Positions 16,970 through 25,187 of a DNA stretch of 64,000 bases are shown piece after piece. The stretch spans positions 1-64,000 of the forward strand of contig CAMUZR010000012.1 in NCBI GenBank assembly GCA_947165255.1, given 5' to 3'. The position numbers were made by a program, and so were the translations under genes. How positions within the stretch are numbered: the stretch's first letter is position 1; every line of letters starts with the position of its first letter. This DNA comes from an uncultured Bacteroidales bacterium (GTDB lineage Bacteria > Bacteroidota > Bacteroidia > Bacteroidales > P3). The notes beneath the pieces are model-generated. The model made no database searches, was not told where the DNA came from, and was given only the letters and a program-made list of their open reading frames with translations.

Positions 16970-17806
16970 ATGAAATCGCCTAAAGAAATATCCGTCGAGC
17001 AGTGGTTGGTGCGGCTGACTCAGGAGATTATAGACATCACGCCCGAGCGGGGCGACCTGCCCTTGCGCGTGGTTCGCGACCTTATCAACGACCAGGAGAT
17101 ACAGGCCGTGCAGGATTATGCCAACCGGGTGTCCATCGCCCGCCTTGGCTTCAACGACCACGGCCCCGTCCACATGCGCACCGTCTGCCACAACGCCCTC
17201 AAGATGCTCAAGCTCCTCTACCATGCCGGCATCCCCACCACCCTCCAGCGCGACCAGGTGGGCACCTTCGACGACAGTGTCGCCGCCGTGGCCTTGGCGG
17301 CCTTCTGCCACGATTTCGGCATGACCATCGGGCGCCAGGACCACGAACTCTACTCCGGCATCCTGGCCTACGGCATCATCGACCGCATCCTGCTGAAGAA
17401 CCTCCCCGACCCTCAGGACCTCATGCGCCGCGTGGTCATCCGTTCCACCGCCATGGAGGGCATCCTGGGCCACATGGGCACCCGCAAGGTCCATTCCGTC
17501 GAGGCCGGCCTCATCCTCATAGCCGACGGGTGCGACATGACCAAAGGCCGTGCCCGCATCCCTATCGGCATCCACTCGGCTCCCAAGATGGGCGACATAC
17601 ATAAGTACTCGGCCAACTCCATCGACCGCGTCACGATTCAGAGCGGTGCCACCCGCCCCATCCAGATTGTGGTGGACATGTCGGCCGAGGTGGGTTTCTT
17701 CCAAATCGAGGAGGTGCTGCTGCCCAAAATCAATTCCAGCCCCGCCAAAGACCTTGTCGAGCTCTATGCCGGGGTGCAGGGGCAGGAGCAGAAGCGCTAC
17801 CTTTGA
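16970..17806 (+). CDS. HD-domain phosphohydrolase
   Basis: 278 residues from MKSPKEISVEQWLVRLTQEI. The in-frame Met at 16892 is rejected because it lies upstream of the promoter. HD metal-binding features are in order: GPVHMRTVCHNALKML (first His), ALAAFCHDFGMTIGRQDHEL (the HD pair with a further His), and near the end AGLILIADGCDMTKGR (final Asp). The C-terminal 80 residues (IHKYSANSIDRVTI...) form a separate, probably beta-rich domain. Related HD proteins act on nucleotides or cyclic nucleotides; the substrate is unknown here. Followed after 6 nt by a membrane-protein gene. Confidence 0.85.
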   Translation: MKSPKEISVEQWLVRLTQEIIDITPERGDLPLRVVRDLINDQEIQAVQDYANRVSIARLGFNDHGPVHMRTVCHNALKMLKLLYHAGIPTTLQRDQVGTFDDSVAAVALAAFCHDFGMTIGRQDHELYSGILAYGIIDRILLKNLPDPQDLMRRVVIRSTAMEGILGHMGTRKVHSVEAGLILIADGCDMTKGRARIPIGIHSAPKMGDIHKYSANSIDRVTIQSGATRPIQIVVDMSAEVGFFQIEEVLLPKINSSPAKDLVELYAGVQGQEQKRYL

Positions 17807-17812
17807 CGCCTC

Positions 17813-18787
17813 ATGTCCCTTTCTTCTTTCGGTCGCCCGCTGCTTCGCAACGTCAGTTCGGTCGTCTTGATGGTGCTGATGACGTTGGCCGCCGACCTTC
17901 TGGCCCAGCCTGAGGTCTACTTTCCCGAAGTGGGAGCCCTATGTGTGGGCCTTTGGGTGATGGACAAGCGCGTGTGGACGGTCAGGCGCTGGCAGATACC
18001 GGTTCTCTTCACTCTGGCGGCCGCGGTGGGCGTCGGGTTGGCCTCGTTGCCCTTCTACCTCCCGCTCAAGTTGTTGGCGGCATTTCTTTTTGTGGCCGTG
18101 CTGATGATGCTGATGCGGGTGTCTATGTTGCCAGCCCTCTCGGCCTGTATGCTGCCGGTGCTCATGGGCACCTCTTCGTGGGTTTATCCCGTTGCCGTGA
18201 GTGTGCTCACGTCGGTGTTGGCCGCGGGGCAGAGTGCCATGGAGCGGTGGGGTTGGCGCACCCCGCTCCCTGCCGGTTCGGTTCTTTCCCGGCCGCCTTC
18301 GCCCTGGCCGCAACTGCTCCGTTGGCTGCTTTTTTCGGCCATATTGTTGCCTTTCGCCGTTCTGCTGCAATCCCTTTCGCACGTGCCGGCGCTTGCCTTC
18401 TGCCGCCTGGCCATGGTGCCGCCGCTGGTGGTCACCCTGGTGGAGTTCGGCAGTTCTGCCTCGGGCTTCCGCCGCCGCCCGGTGCGCACTTGGCTGCTGA
18501 TAGTGCTTTGTGCCGCCATGGGCACTTGCTGCGAGGGGCTGCTGCATCTTGGAGCCGGCTTGCCGCAGGCTGCCGCGGTGGGTGCCGATGCGCTGCTGGT
18601 ACTGCTGTTCTTTGCCTGGCGGCGCAGGTTTTTCGCTCCCGCCATGGCCCTCTCTTTGGTTCCTATGATGGTGGCCGCCCATTTCGGTCCCACGGCAGTG
18701 GCGGTTTATCCGCTCTATGTGGCGGTGGGGGCCGCCTACTTCATCTTCATGGCCAAAGTATGCTTTCCGCGTGGCGCCTCTCTATAG
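17813..18787 (+). CDS. Polytopic membrane protein, possibly HPP-like
   Basis: 324 residues with about nine hydrophobic segments and no signal sequence; not firmly recognised. The segment LPALSACMLPVLMGTSSWVYPVAVSVLT recalls HPP-family membrane proteins, where a Pro/Gly-rich loop precedes a SWxYP motif, but the three-residue HPP signature is not seen. Two similar halves (each with PALxA/RLAMVPP and a TSS/FGSS turn) suggest an internal duplication. It starts 6 nt after the HD gene and is probably co-transcribed with it. GC-rich, unlike the AT-rich block downstream. Confidence 0.7.
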   Translation: MSLSSFGRPLLRNVSSVVLMVLMTLAADLLAQPEVYFPEVGALCVGLWVMDKRVWTVRRWQIPVLFTLAAAVGVGLASLPFYLPLKLLAAFLFVAVLMMLMRVSMLPALSACMLPVLMGTSSWVYPVAVSVLTSVLAAGQSAMERWGWRTPLPAGSVLSRPPSPWPQLLRWLLFSAILLPFAVLLQSLSHVPALAFCRLAMVPPLVVTLVEFGSSASGFRRRPVRTWLLIVLCAAMGTCCEGLLHLGAGLPQAAAVGADALLVLLFFAWRRRFFAPAMALSLVPMMVAAHFGPTAVAVYPLYVAVGAAYFIFMAKVCFPRGASL

Positions 18788-18898
18788 GCGTTGCTGAAAA
18801 GTGGCGTGGAGGTCTCTTCTTCTGCCCCGAAACGCCTGAATTGCGGTTCAATGGTATGGCGGACAGCACTTTGCGCCCTTATTGACAGATTTTTCTGC

Positions 18899-19210
18899 TG
18901 ATGTAAGTGCTATTGTATTGATTTTACTAAGGTTATAATACTATTTACATTTTTACATCTATAAAGTGAAAATATATAGGTAGGCTGTATATATATTATA
19001 TTGATATAGGGTGCATGTATTATTATGGTATTATATGGGGTTGTTCTATAGTAAACATACCTTTGGTTGTACTATAGGAAACATACCTTTATACCCTATA
19101 TATTTTTTAAAACTTTCTATTTTAGATGTAAATGTGTAAATCGGGCGTAGGGTGTGCTTACTATTATGCTGATTGTGTGGCTGTTTTGTGTCTTGCGACC
19201 ACTTACATCA
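18899..19210. repeat. Nested inverted repeats bounding an AT-rich block
   Basis: Outer arms: TGATGTAAGTG (18899-18909) and CACTTACATCA (19200-19210), an exact 11-bp pair. Inner arms: ATTTACATTTTTACATCTA (18943-18961) against TAGATGTAAATGTGTAAAT (19123-19141), 17 of 19 complementary. A miniature inverted-repeat element of about 310 bp would look like this; no target duplication is clear. A regulatory or terminator region is the alternative. Confidence 0.5.
19041..19090. repeat. 24-bp direct repeat, two copies
   Basis: Units at 19041-19064 and 19067-19090 (period 26) differ at 2 of 24 positions; each ends in AAACATACCTTT. They lie in the centre of the AT-rich block. Could be iterons or protein-binding sites. 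Confidence 0.6.
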
Positions 19211-19251
19211 CCCTTAGCGGATTTGGAGTGGGGCGGACGGTGGCGCTGGGT

Positions 19252-20937
19252 TTACCGCAGGAGGTTGCGCTTGAGGAAATTTTCCATCGTCGATTTCTCT
19301 TTCACCACTCGTGGCTGTGTTTTCGCTTCGGGCTGTTCCTGCACTTGGTGGTGCTCCTCGTGGTGGTGCCCGTGCGCATCTGCCTCGGTGTGGGCATGGT
19401 CGTGGGTGTGGTCGTGGACAGGCACTTCGGTGAGGAAGTTCCATGTGGTGTCCGTCATGTCGGGGAGGGCGTTATGGCCGTGGAGTGTCACGCCGGCCAG
19501 GTAGTGCCAAGTGTAGTTGGTCAGGTAGTCGGCGCGGCAGACTACGGGTCCGGTCCACTGCTCCGCGCTGCGGCTCACGAATCGCGCCACTGCGTATTCG
19601 TCCTGCCCCGTCAGGAGGCAGTAGTCCAAATGTTGGTAGTTAATCTCCTGGGGGATGGTCCTTACCGACGACAGCGACAGTCGCTCCACCGCGCGGTCGG
19701 CCAGCGTGTCTAGCAGTTGCAGGTCGGGCACAAAGCCCTCCTTCACCGTCCACAGGCGGCAGCCCGTGGTAAATTTGTTGTGGGCCGTTGCCACGGTACC
19801 GAAGGCGCCGCGACGGCATCCGCTGAGGGTCACGTGGCCGTCGTTGTCCTCGGCTGAGCGAAACCTTATCAGTTCCTCGTCGATGCGCACCACTTGGTAG
19901 CCCTCCGTTGCCACGGGGAAACAGTTGTAGGCGCCCGTCAGCAGGTGGATGGTAGAGTCGGTGGGGCCGAGATTGTCTTGCAGTTGGAACATCAGTTGCT
20001 TTTGAAAATGGGAGGCGAGGTTTGTGGTCGTTAGGGGGCTGTCCCATTCCACTACGCTCTCCACTGTGTATTGGGCGCGTTTTTGCTTTGCGGCCTTGCC
20101 TTGTGGGCTTTTGGCGGGCGCTGCCTTCACCCAGGTGCCGTCGGCCCGGGTTGGGTGTGGCAGCCCCAATGCCTTTTCCATTTGCCCGATGTGCTCTAGC
20201 GCCTTGCCTCGCGGGCAGCCGAACAGGGCCACCCGTGTGCCCACTATGAGGCCTTCCTCGCCCTGCACGGGGGTGGCGATGGAGGCATGGCAGCTGCCCA
20301 CGTGGCGCACCTCCATCTGGCCGCGGCGCAGGCCTCGGTTGCGCCCCGAGAGCTGAAAGACGGTGCCGCCCTCGATGCGGGTGGCCGCCAGCGAGTAGCC
20401 GGGCCGTCCGTCTACAAAGTGGCCTTGATAGTAGAATTTTTCGCTATAGGCATTGGCGGCCTCCTGGGGGATGCCGCCGGTGGTCTTCACGTTGAGGGCC
20501 TGCATGCCGAAAGCCACTGCGCCCTCCTGGGCCACGCCCACCAGTTCGCCCACCACTTCGTCGATGGTCAGGGCCACGGGGCCGAATGTGAGCGAGTTGT
20601 ACTGCGCGGGGCAGGCTATGACCTCTAGGGTGAGGCATTGTGGCAGCTGGGCTATGCGCAGTTGTATCTCCTGGTCGTCGTCCATGAGGCAGAAGAGGGT
20701 GTCGTGCTGCTGCCGCACCGACTGCGGGGTGCGCACCTGGTAGTCGAAGGCCGACACTACGGGATAGAGCTCTTTGCTCTGCAGCAGCTCTTGGCCGCAG
20801 ACCTTGAGCGAACCGTAGTAGCCGTATTTGTCTATTGTTACCGACAGGTCGCCGGACGTCCAATGCACCGGCTGCCCTACGGCGGCGGTCAGTGCTACAG
20901 TAATCCCGAGAAAAAGCAAAAATATTTTCTTATTCAT
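19252..20937 (-). CDS. Secreted protein of unknown function with His-rich tail
   Basis: 561 residues, not recognised. MNKKIFLLFLGITVALTAAVGQ is a Sec signal peptide, so the product is exported. The body looks beta-rich (ARRRGLRRG- and GCRRGAFGT-type turns, WTSGDLSVTIDKYGYYGSLK at the start), possibly a carbohydrate-binding or hydrolase-like fold; no catalytic motif is clear. Near residues 515-537 there is a His/Asp/Glu run (HDHTHDHAHTEADAHGHHHE), then a short basic tail ending NFLKRNLLR. The run suggests metal binding, but this is inference. Single gene with its own promoter. Confidence 0.75.
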   Translation of the reverse strand: MNKKIFLLFLGITVALTAAVGQPVHWTSGDLSVTIDKYGYYGSLKVCGQELLQSKELYPVVSAFDYQVRTPQSVRQQHDTLFCLMDDDQEIQLRIAQLPQCLTLEVIACPAQYNSLTFGPVALTIDEVVGELVGVAQEGAVAFGMQALNVKTTGGIPQEAANAYSEKFYYQGHFVDGRPGYSLAATRIEGGTVFQLSGRNRGLRRGQMEVRHVGSCHASIATPVQGEEGLIVGTRVALFGCPRGKALEHIGQMEKALGLPHPTRADGTWVKAAPAKSPQGKAAKQKRAQYTVESVVEWDSPLTTTNLASHFQKQLMFQLQDNLGPTDSTIHLLTGAYNCFPVATEGYQVVRIDEELIRFRSAEDNDGHVTLSGCRRGAFGTVATAHNKFTTGCRLWTVKEGFVPDLQLLDTLADRAVERLSLSSVRTIPQEINYQHLDYCLLTGQDEYAVARFVSRSAEQWTGPVVCRADYLTNYTWHYLAGVTLHGHNALPDMTDTTWNFLTEVPVHDHTHDHAHTEADAHGHHHEEHHQVQEQPEAKTQPRVVKEKSTMENFLKRNLLR

Positions 20938-20945
20938 ATCGGTTG

Positions 20946-20953
20946 CAAATGTA
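20946..20953 (-). promoter_or_regulatory. -7 box of the secreted His-tail gene
   Basis: TACATTTG on the minus strand, 8 nt before the ATG at 20937. Predicts a very short leader. No clear -33 element. Confidence 0.5.
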
Positions 20954-21156
20954 CTATTTTTTTTGAAATTATGGACTTCTGCTCTTTTTTACGAACGCTA
21001 GGAATTGAGGTACAGATGGTTGCAGATGCCTTGGCGGGGCTGGGACGGTTGCTGGCCGGTGGCTGTCGGCGCAAGGACTTTCCCTTTTGGCCCCCATGGC
21101 ATTCGGTGTTTTGGTGCCGAAGGTGTCTTGGCGATGTGCGGACCACGTTTCGGGGT

Positions 21157-21546
21157 TCAGGCCTCGTAGAGTTCGATTGGCAGGTTGTCGGGGTCGTTGA
21201 AGAAAAGGAATCTCTTGCCGGTAAATCCGTCGATGCGGGTGTCTTCGTGGGCGATGCCCAGGGCGTCCAACTCGCCTATGGCGGCGTCGAGGTCGTCCAC
21301 GGCGAAGGCCAGGTGGCGCAGGCCGGCGGCTTCGGGATGCGAGGGGCGTGGCGGCGGCGTGGGAAAGGAGAAAAGCTCTACCACGTAGTGGTCGCCCAAA
21401 GCCAGGTCGGTTTTGTAGGACTGCTGCTCGGGGCGGTAGTGCTCGGCCAGGAGGTTCATTCCCAGTACTTTTGTGTAGAAATTCAGGCTGCGCCGGTAGT
21501 CGGAGCAGATGATTGCGATGTGATGTACTCTTTTAAGTTTCAGCAT
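21157..21546 (-). CDS. VOC (glyoxalase-type) metalloenzyme fold protein
   Basis: 129 residues from MLKLKRVHHIAIICSDYRRS (21546). The longer in-frame Met at 21633 is rejected because it overlaps the small upstream gene. Two beta-alpha-beta-beta-beta modules are visible: VHHIAIICSDYRRSLNFYTKVLGM and LRHLAFAVDDLDAAIGELDALG, ending DPDNLPIELYEA. Metal ligands are likely His8, a central Glu, His and Glu126, as in glyoxalase I-like lyases and the SMU1112c/YaeR-type proteins. Substrate unknown. Last gene of the minus-strand run. Confidence 0.88.
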   Translation of the reverse strand: MLKLKRVHHIAIICSDYRRSLNFYTKVLGMNLLAEHYRPEQQSYKTDLALGDHYVVELFSFPTPPPRPSHPEAAGLRHLAFAVDDLDAAIGELDALGIAHEDTRIDGFTGKRFLFFNDPDNLPIELYEA

Positions 21547-21550
21547 ATTG

Positions 21551-21742
21551 TTATAATGGGTCTTGTTCGATGAGTTGCAGGCGTTTGACGATGGTTTTTG
21601 GCAGGAGCAATGTGCCTGGGGAGAGCACTGCATTGGCCCCTATGCGGCAGTTGACAATTTCGCACAGGTGCTGGGTGATTTCCCATGGAGTGTCGTAGGG
21701 GAACGGGAAAGCGGATGGGGTGGGTAGGAATTGGTCTAGCAT
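21551..21742 (-). CDS. Small conserved-looking protein, 63 residues
   Basis: Not firmly recognised. It fits exactly between its neighbours, with the ATG 4 nt after the methyltransferase stop and its own stop 4 nt before the VOC start, so it is probably translated. It begins MLDQFLPTPSAFPFPYDTPW; the second half, CRIGANAVLSPGTLLLPKT, has the hexapeptide rhythm of left-handed beta-helix acyltransferases. It may be a leftover N- or C-terminal piece of a sugar nucleotidyl/acyltransferase or a genuine small protein. Confidence 0.55.
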   Translation of the reverse strand: MLDQFLPTPSAFPFPYDTPWEITQHLCEIVNCRIGANAVLSPGTLLLPKTIVKRLQLIEQDPL

Positions 21743-21745
21743 GGT

Positions 21746-22957
21746 TCAAGGTGTTGTTTTTATTTCTTCGCAGAGCCAACCGGCGGGGGTGCGGCCCAGG
21801 GTGGCGGCAATGATGAAGAGGCTTCCCCCTTCGGTTAGTTTCAATTTCTTCTGCAGCTCGGCGGCGGCCATGGGGTAGTTGCGCGTGACCACATGTGCCT
21901 TGCGGTCGGGAAGGAGGGGGGCTATCTTCTTGGTGTTGAGCGGCACTGGCTGTAGCACCCTGAAGGTACGGCCGGGGAAGTCGGCCAACAGCCGGCAGGA
22001 GGTGTAGAGGTGGGTGTTGCGGGCCAGTTTGTCCAGCCCCAGGCGGCTGCTGACGAGGTTGTAGGCACCCCCTTTCATAAGGGCGGCATGGGGTTCGTAG
22101 AGGTAGGTGCCCACCTCGGAGGCATAGGTGGCGACGGCTTCGGCCTCTTCCTGGGGACGGAAGCAGAAGTCGGCGGGGGCGTTGGTGCCGAGGTGGATGC
22201 AGTGGATGGTGGGGTCGGGTAGGGGGGTGGGCGCCGGGTGGGTGCCGGGCAGGAGGAAGAGGACTTCCTTGCACTCGTTGTTGAGGGCCACGATATGCAC
22301 CCCGTCGACGCTGCCCAACTGCAGGAGGGCTTGCTGGAGGGCTATCATGGGAGAGGCTTTCACGAGCAGGTGTCGGCAGTGGGAGCGCAGGAGGGGCAGG
22401 TTGTCCAGAAGGTTGGGGGTGCAGTCCTCGAAGGCTGCCACTTTGCGCCCCTGGCTGTTGCGCCGGGCGGGGTCGATAAAAATGAGGTCGTAGCAGACGG
22501 GGTGGGACTGCAGGTAGGCCAGCGAATCGCACTGGTGGCAGGCAAGGTTGGAGGCTCCGAGGAGTTGCAGGTTGCGCTGCGTGAGGGCAAAGAGGTCGGC
22601 ATGGAGTTCGAAATAGTCGCCCTGGAGGGCCTGCTGCGAGAGAAAGAAGGCATCCACCCCCATGCCGCCGGTGAGGTCGGCGAAGGTGTGGCAGCCGAGT
22701 GAGCGGAATAGTTGTGCCTTATACAGGGCGGTGGCTTCGGAGGAGCTTTGCTCGCGGTTGAGCCGTGGCGGATAGAAATAGTCGGCACACCGGGCAAACG
22801 TCGGCCATTTGGCCGACGCTTGCCGCTGGCCTTCCAGTTGCTGGGCCACCAGTCGGAGGTCTACCGTGGGGAACCGTTGCTGCTGGAGCAATAGTTTCAA
22901 CGGCTCGTCGTCGTGGTGGTGCTGGGCGAAGGCAATGATTTCCGAGAGGGAGTCCAT
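21746..22957 (-). CDS. Class I SAM methyltransferase with C-terminal THUMP-like domain
   Basis: 403 residues. The methyltransferase core has SAM loop FADLTGGMGVDAFFLSQ, the acidic strand after it, and the motif DLIFIDPARRNSQGRKVAAF (an [DN]PAR variant of NPPY), then the C-terminal THUMP-like region (about 290-400) with TRNYPMAAAELQKKLKL. This architecture is typical of Bacteroidota proteins annotated only as methyltransferases; an RNA substrate is likely but unproven. Starts in a TAATG overlap with the nucleotidyltransferase stop. Confidence 0.85.
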   Translation of the reverse strand: MDSLSEIIAFAQHHHDDEPLKLLLQQQRFPTVDLRLVAQQLEGQRQASAKWPTFARCADYFYPPRLNREQSSSEATALYKAQLFRSLGCHTFADLTGGMGVDAFFLSQQALQGDYFELHADLFALTQRNLQLLGASNLACHQCDSLAYLQSHPVCYDLIFIDPARRNSQGRKVAAFEDCTPNLLDNLPLLRSHCRHLLVKASPMIALQQALLQLGSVDGVHIVALNNECKEVLFLLPGTHPAPTPLPDPTIHCIHLGTNAPADFCFRPQEEAEAVATYASEVGTYLYEPHAALMKGGAYNLVSSRLGLDKLARNTHLYTSCRLLADFPGRTFRVLQPVPLNTKKIAPLLPDRKAHVVTRNYPMAAAELQKKLKLTEGGSLFIIAATLGRTPAGWLCEEIKTTP

Positions 22958-23850
22958 TAATAGATGCCCTCTTCGTGCAGCTTCTTGAGGCGTTCGACCA
23001 CCATGGGGCGGTCTTCCTTATAGGTGACGCCGAACCACTGGGCGGTGGTCTTCAGTACCTTCATGGTGGCATAGCCGCTGTTGATGAAGGTGTTGACGGC
23101 AAAGGGGATGTAGTATTCCGACTTCATTTCGTTGCCGTGCTCCTGCAGCCACTGCACGAAGAGTTTTTCACTCTCGGTCAGATAGTCGGGGGTGAAGCCG
23201 AAGAGGTTCATGGAGACGGTGGTGTCGGGGGCCAGGGGATGCAGGCTGCCGTCGGTGTCTTTGTATTCGATGATGCCCTGTGCGTTGCGGCCGATGCTGG
23301 TGCGCTCGGTCATGCCGACGAGGTGGCCTTCGGCGTCGATGTTGCACACGCCGCGCGAGACGGTGCCGTTCTCGCTGAGGGTGTTCTCGAGCCGGTAGCC
23401 GACCATGCAGTACTGTCCCTTGGTGTTTTCGAGGGTACGGAGGTGCTCGCCGATGACCATGAAGCCGTCGCGCCCGTAGAAATCGTCGGCATTGATGATG
23501 GCAAAGGGTTCATGGATGACCTCTTTGGCCATGAGGATGGCGTGGTTGGTGCCCCAAGGCTTCTCGCGTCCTTCGGGGACTTTGAATCCGGCGGGCAGGT
23601 TGTCGAGCTCCTGATAGACGTATTCCACCGCAATGCGGTTGCCGAAATGCTCGGCGTTGATTTTCTTTTGGAACTCTTCGGCAAAACTGTGGCGGATGAC
23701 GAAGACGACTTTGCCAAAGCCGGCGCGGATGGCGTCGTTGACGGAGTAGTCCATGATGATTTCGCCGTTGGGACCGACGCCGTCCATCTGTTTGAGTCCG
23801 CCGTAGCGGCTGCCCATGCCGGCAGCTAGAACTAATAATGTGGGTTTCAT
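22957..23850 (-). CDS. Sugar-phosphate nucleotidyltransferase family protein
   Basis: 297 residues from MKPTLLVLAAGMGSRYGGLK. The longer open frame reaching 24258 runs through tadA in another frame and is not real upstream of this Met. The N-terminal Rossmann-like core has the nucleotide-binding signature LAAGMGSRYGG-LKQMDGVGPNGE and the metal-binding NADDFYG, like GlmU/RmlA-type pyrophosphorylases. Activated sugar not identifiable. Co-transcribed with tadA (50 nt upstream) and the methyltransferase (1-nt overlap). Confidence 0.88.
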   Translation of the reverse strand: MKPTLLVLAAGMGSRYGGLKQMDGVGPNGEIIMDYSVNDAIRAGFGKVVFVIRHSFAEEFQKKINAEHFGNRIAVEYVYQELDNLPAGFKVPEGREKPWGTNHAILMAKEVIHEPFAIINADDFYGRDGFMVIGEHLRTLENTKGQYCMVGYRLENTLSENGTVSRGVCNIDAEGHLVGMTERTSIGRNAQGIIEYKDTDGSLHPLAPDTTVSMNLFGFTPDYLTESEKLFVQWLQEHGNEMKSEYYIPFAVNTFINSGYATMKVLKTTAQWFGVTYKEDRPMVVERLKKLHEEGIY

Positions 23851-23899
23851 ATTATAGGGTGTTAAAAATATTCGTTTATGTTCTCTTTTTTGGGTGGTA

Positions 23900-24349
23900 C
23901 TATTTTCGGTGCTGCAGGAAGAAGGCTTTGAGCAGCTGCTCGCACTCTTCTTTGAGCAGGCCGCTTTGCACGGTGGTTTTGGGGTGGAGCATGGCGCGGC
24001 CGAGGCGCTCGAAGCCCCGTTTGGGGTCGCTGGCACCGTAGACGATGCGGCTGATTTGGGTCCATCCCGCCGCCCCGGCACACATGACACAGGGTTCGAG
24101 GGTGACGTAGAGGGTGCAGCCGGTGAGGTATTTGGCATCGAGGTGGTTGGTGGCAGCGGTGAAGGCCAGCATTTCGGCATGGGCCGTGACGTCGTGCAGC
24201 CGCTCGGTGTTGTTGTGGGCACGGGCGATGATGCGGTCGCCGCTGACGATGACGGCACCCACGGGGATTTCCTCCTCGTCGAAAGCAGCCTTGGCTTCGC
24301 GCAGGGCTTGCTGCATGTAGTACTCGTCGGGATTGTCGAAGATGGACAT
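23900..24349 (-). CDS. tadA: tRNA adenosine(34) deaminase TadA family
   Basis: 149 residues. Zinc-dependent deaminase with catalytic VTAHAEMLAF (His and proton-shuttle Glu) and zinc Cys pair TLEPCVMCAGA. These and the length match TadA, which makes inosine at the wobble position of tRNA-Arg(ACG). A guanine-deaminase-like relative cannot be fully excluded, but the C-terminal ERLGRAMLHPKTTVQSGLLK also fits TadA. Confidence 0.9.
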   Translation of the reverse strand: MSIFDNPDEYYMQQALREAKAAFDEEEIPVGAVIVSGDRIIARAHNNTERLHDVTAHAEMLAFTAATNHLDAKYLTGCTLYVTLEPCVMCAGAAGWTQISRIVYGASDPKRGFERLGRAMLHPKTTVQSGLLKEECEQLLKAFFLQHRK

Positions 24350-24368
24350 AAGGGCTTGGGAGGTGGGA

Positions 24369-25151
24369 TTACCTTTTGTGGTAGTCCTCGGAGAATAGTT
24401 TGGGTTGGAAGGCCTCGAAATGGTATTGGCGGTGTATGATGATTATCTGTGACTGGTCGTACTGATAGGATTCGATGGTGGGAAGGAAGTAGCCGTGGAA
24501 AGGGGTGAACTCGTGCCAGGCGCGCCAGTCGATACGGCGGGAGCGCTCGCCCTTCTTCCAGTCGCCAAAAATGTGGTCGTTTTCGGTCACCATGAAGAGG
24601 AGTCCGGTCTCGGCCTCGAAGAAATAGTAGCGGTCGAAAGCTTTGGGCATGGACATAAAGACGCGGTTGACTTTCTTACCTTCGAAAGTGTACTGCCCCG
24701 CATACCAGGCTTCGCCCCCTTTGGAACGCCAGTCGTAGAGGGCGCCTCTCACGTCGTGCGGGATGCTGAAGTCGTAAAAACGGTCTTGGGGTATGTCGGT
24801 CCAGCTGCGAGTGGCGGCCTGGAACTTGCGGAAAATGAGTGAGCCGTCGGAGTAGTAGCCCTCTTGGATTTTGCCGTTTTGCCACATCTCGATGCGGAGG
24901 CGTCGGTCGCTTCCGTACCAGTGGTAGACCCACATCGTGTCGAGGGGACGGTCGCGGTAGACCATGTAGGTGACCACGCAGAGGATGCTGTCTTTGAGGA
25001 GGGGCTCGAAGTTGGTCAGTTGGTTGTAGTTGTCGATGATGCGGGCGGCAAGGAGGGAATCGCTTGCAGTGGGATGCGGGTTCTCAGGTGTCTGCGCCTG
25101 GAGGGCGGAAAACAAGCCTGCAAAGAGTAGTATGAGGAGTGTCTTTTTCAT
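24369..25151 (-). CDS. Exported protein of unknown function (LolA-like fold possible)
   Basis: 260 residues; signal peptide MKKTLLILLFAGLFSALQAQ with cleavage after QAQ. The rest is a run of beta strands with aromatic residues (VYHWYGSDRRLRIEMWQNG, GYYSDGSLIFRKFQ) reminiscent of LolA/LolB-type outer-membrane lipoprotein sorting proteins, but I cannot confirm the family. Located between a DUF4292 lipoprotein and tadA, so an envelope role is likely. Confidence 0.7.
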   Translation of the reverse strand: MKKTLLILLFAGLFSALQAQTPENPHPTASDSLLAARIIDNYNQLTNFEPLLKDSILCVVTYMVYRDRPLDTMWVYHWYGSDRRLRIEMWQNGKIQEGYYSDGSLIFRKFQAATRSWTDIPQDRFYDFSIPHDVRGALYDWRSKGGEAWYAGQYTFEGKKVNRVFMSMPKAFDRYYFFEAETGLLFMVTENDHIFGDWKKGERSRRIDWRAWHEFTPFHGYFLPTIESYQYDQSQIIIIHRQYHFEAFQPKLFSEDYHKR

Positions 25152-25187
25152 GGATAATGGTGTGATTTGTTATACTGCTATATTGAT

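Larger units (their letters stand above)
18788..19251. other. 464-nt AT-rich intergenic region between convergent genes
   Basis: No coding sequence is supported. The core 18899-19210 is bounded by an 11-bp inverted repeat and contains a second, 19-bp inverted pair plus a tandem direct repeat (listed separately). Composition changes sharply at both borders against the GC-rich genes on either side. A 193-codon plus frame from 19132 is the antisense shadow of the next gene. Confidence 0.7.

Noticed and set aside
20638..21573. 311-codon plus frame across 20638-21573
   Set aside because: Runs antisense to the His-tail protein and VOC genes and through a promoter; composition is that of a shadow.
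23851..24258. N-terminal extension of the nucleotidyltransferase frame
   Set aside because: Overlaps tadA in another frame; Ser/Thr/Pro-rich low-complexity sequence. The real start MKPTLLVLAAGMGSRYGG is at 23850.
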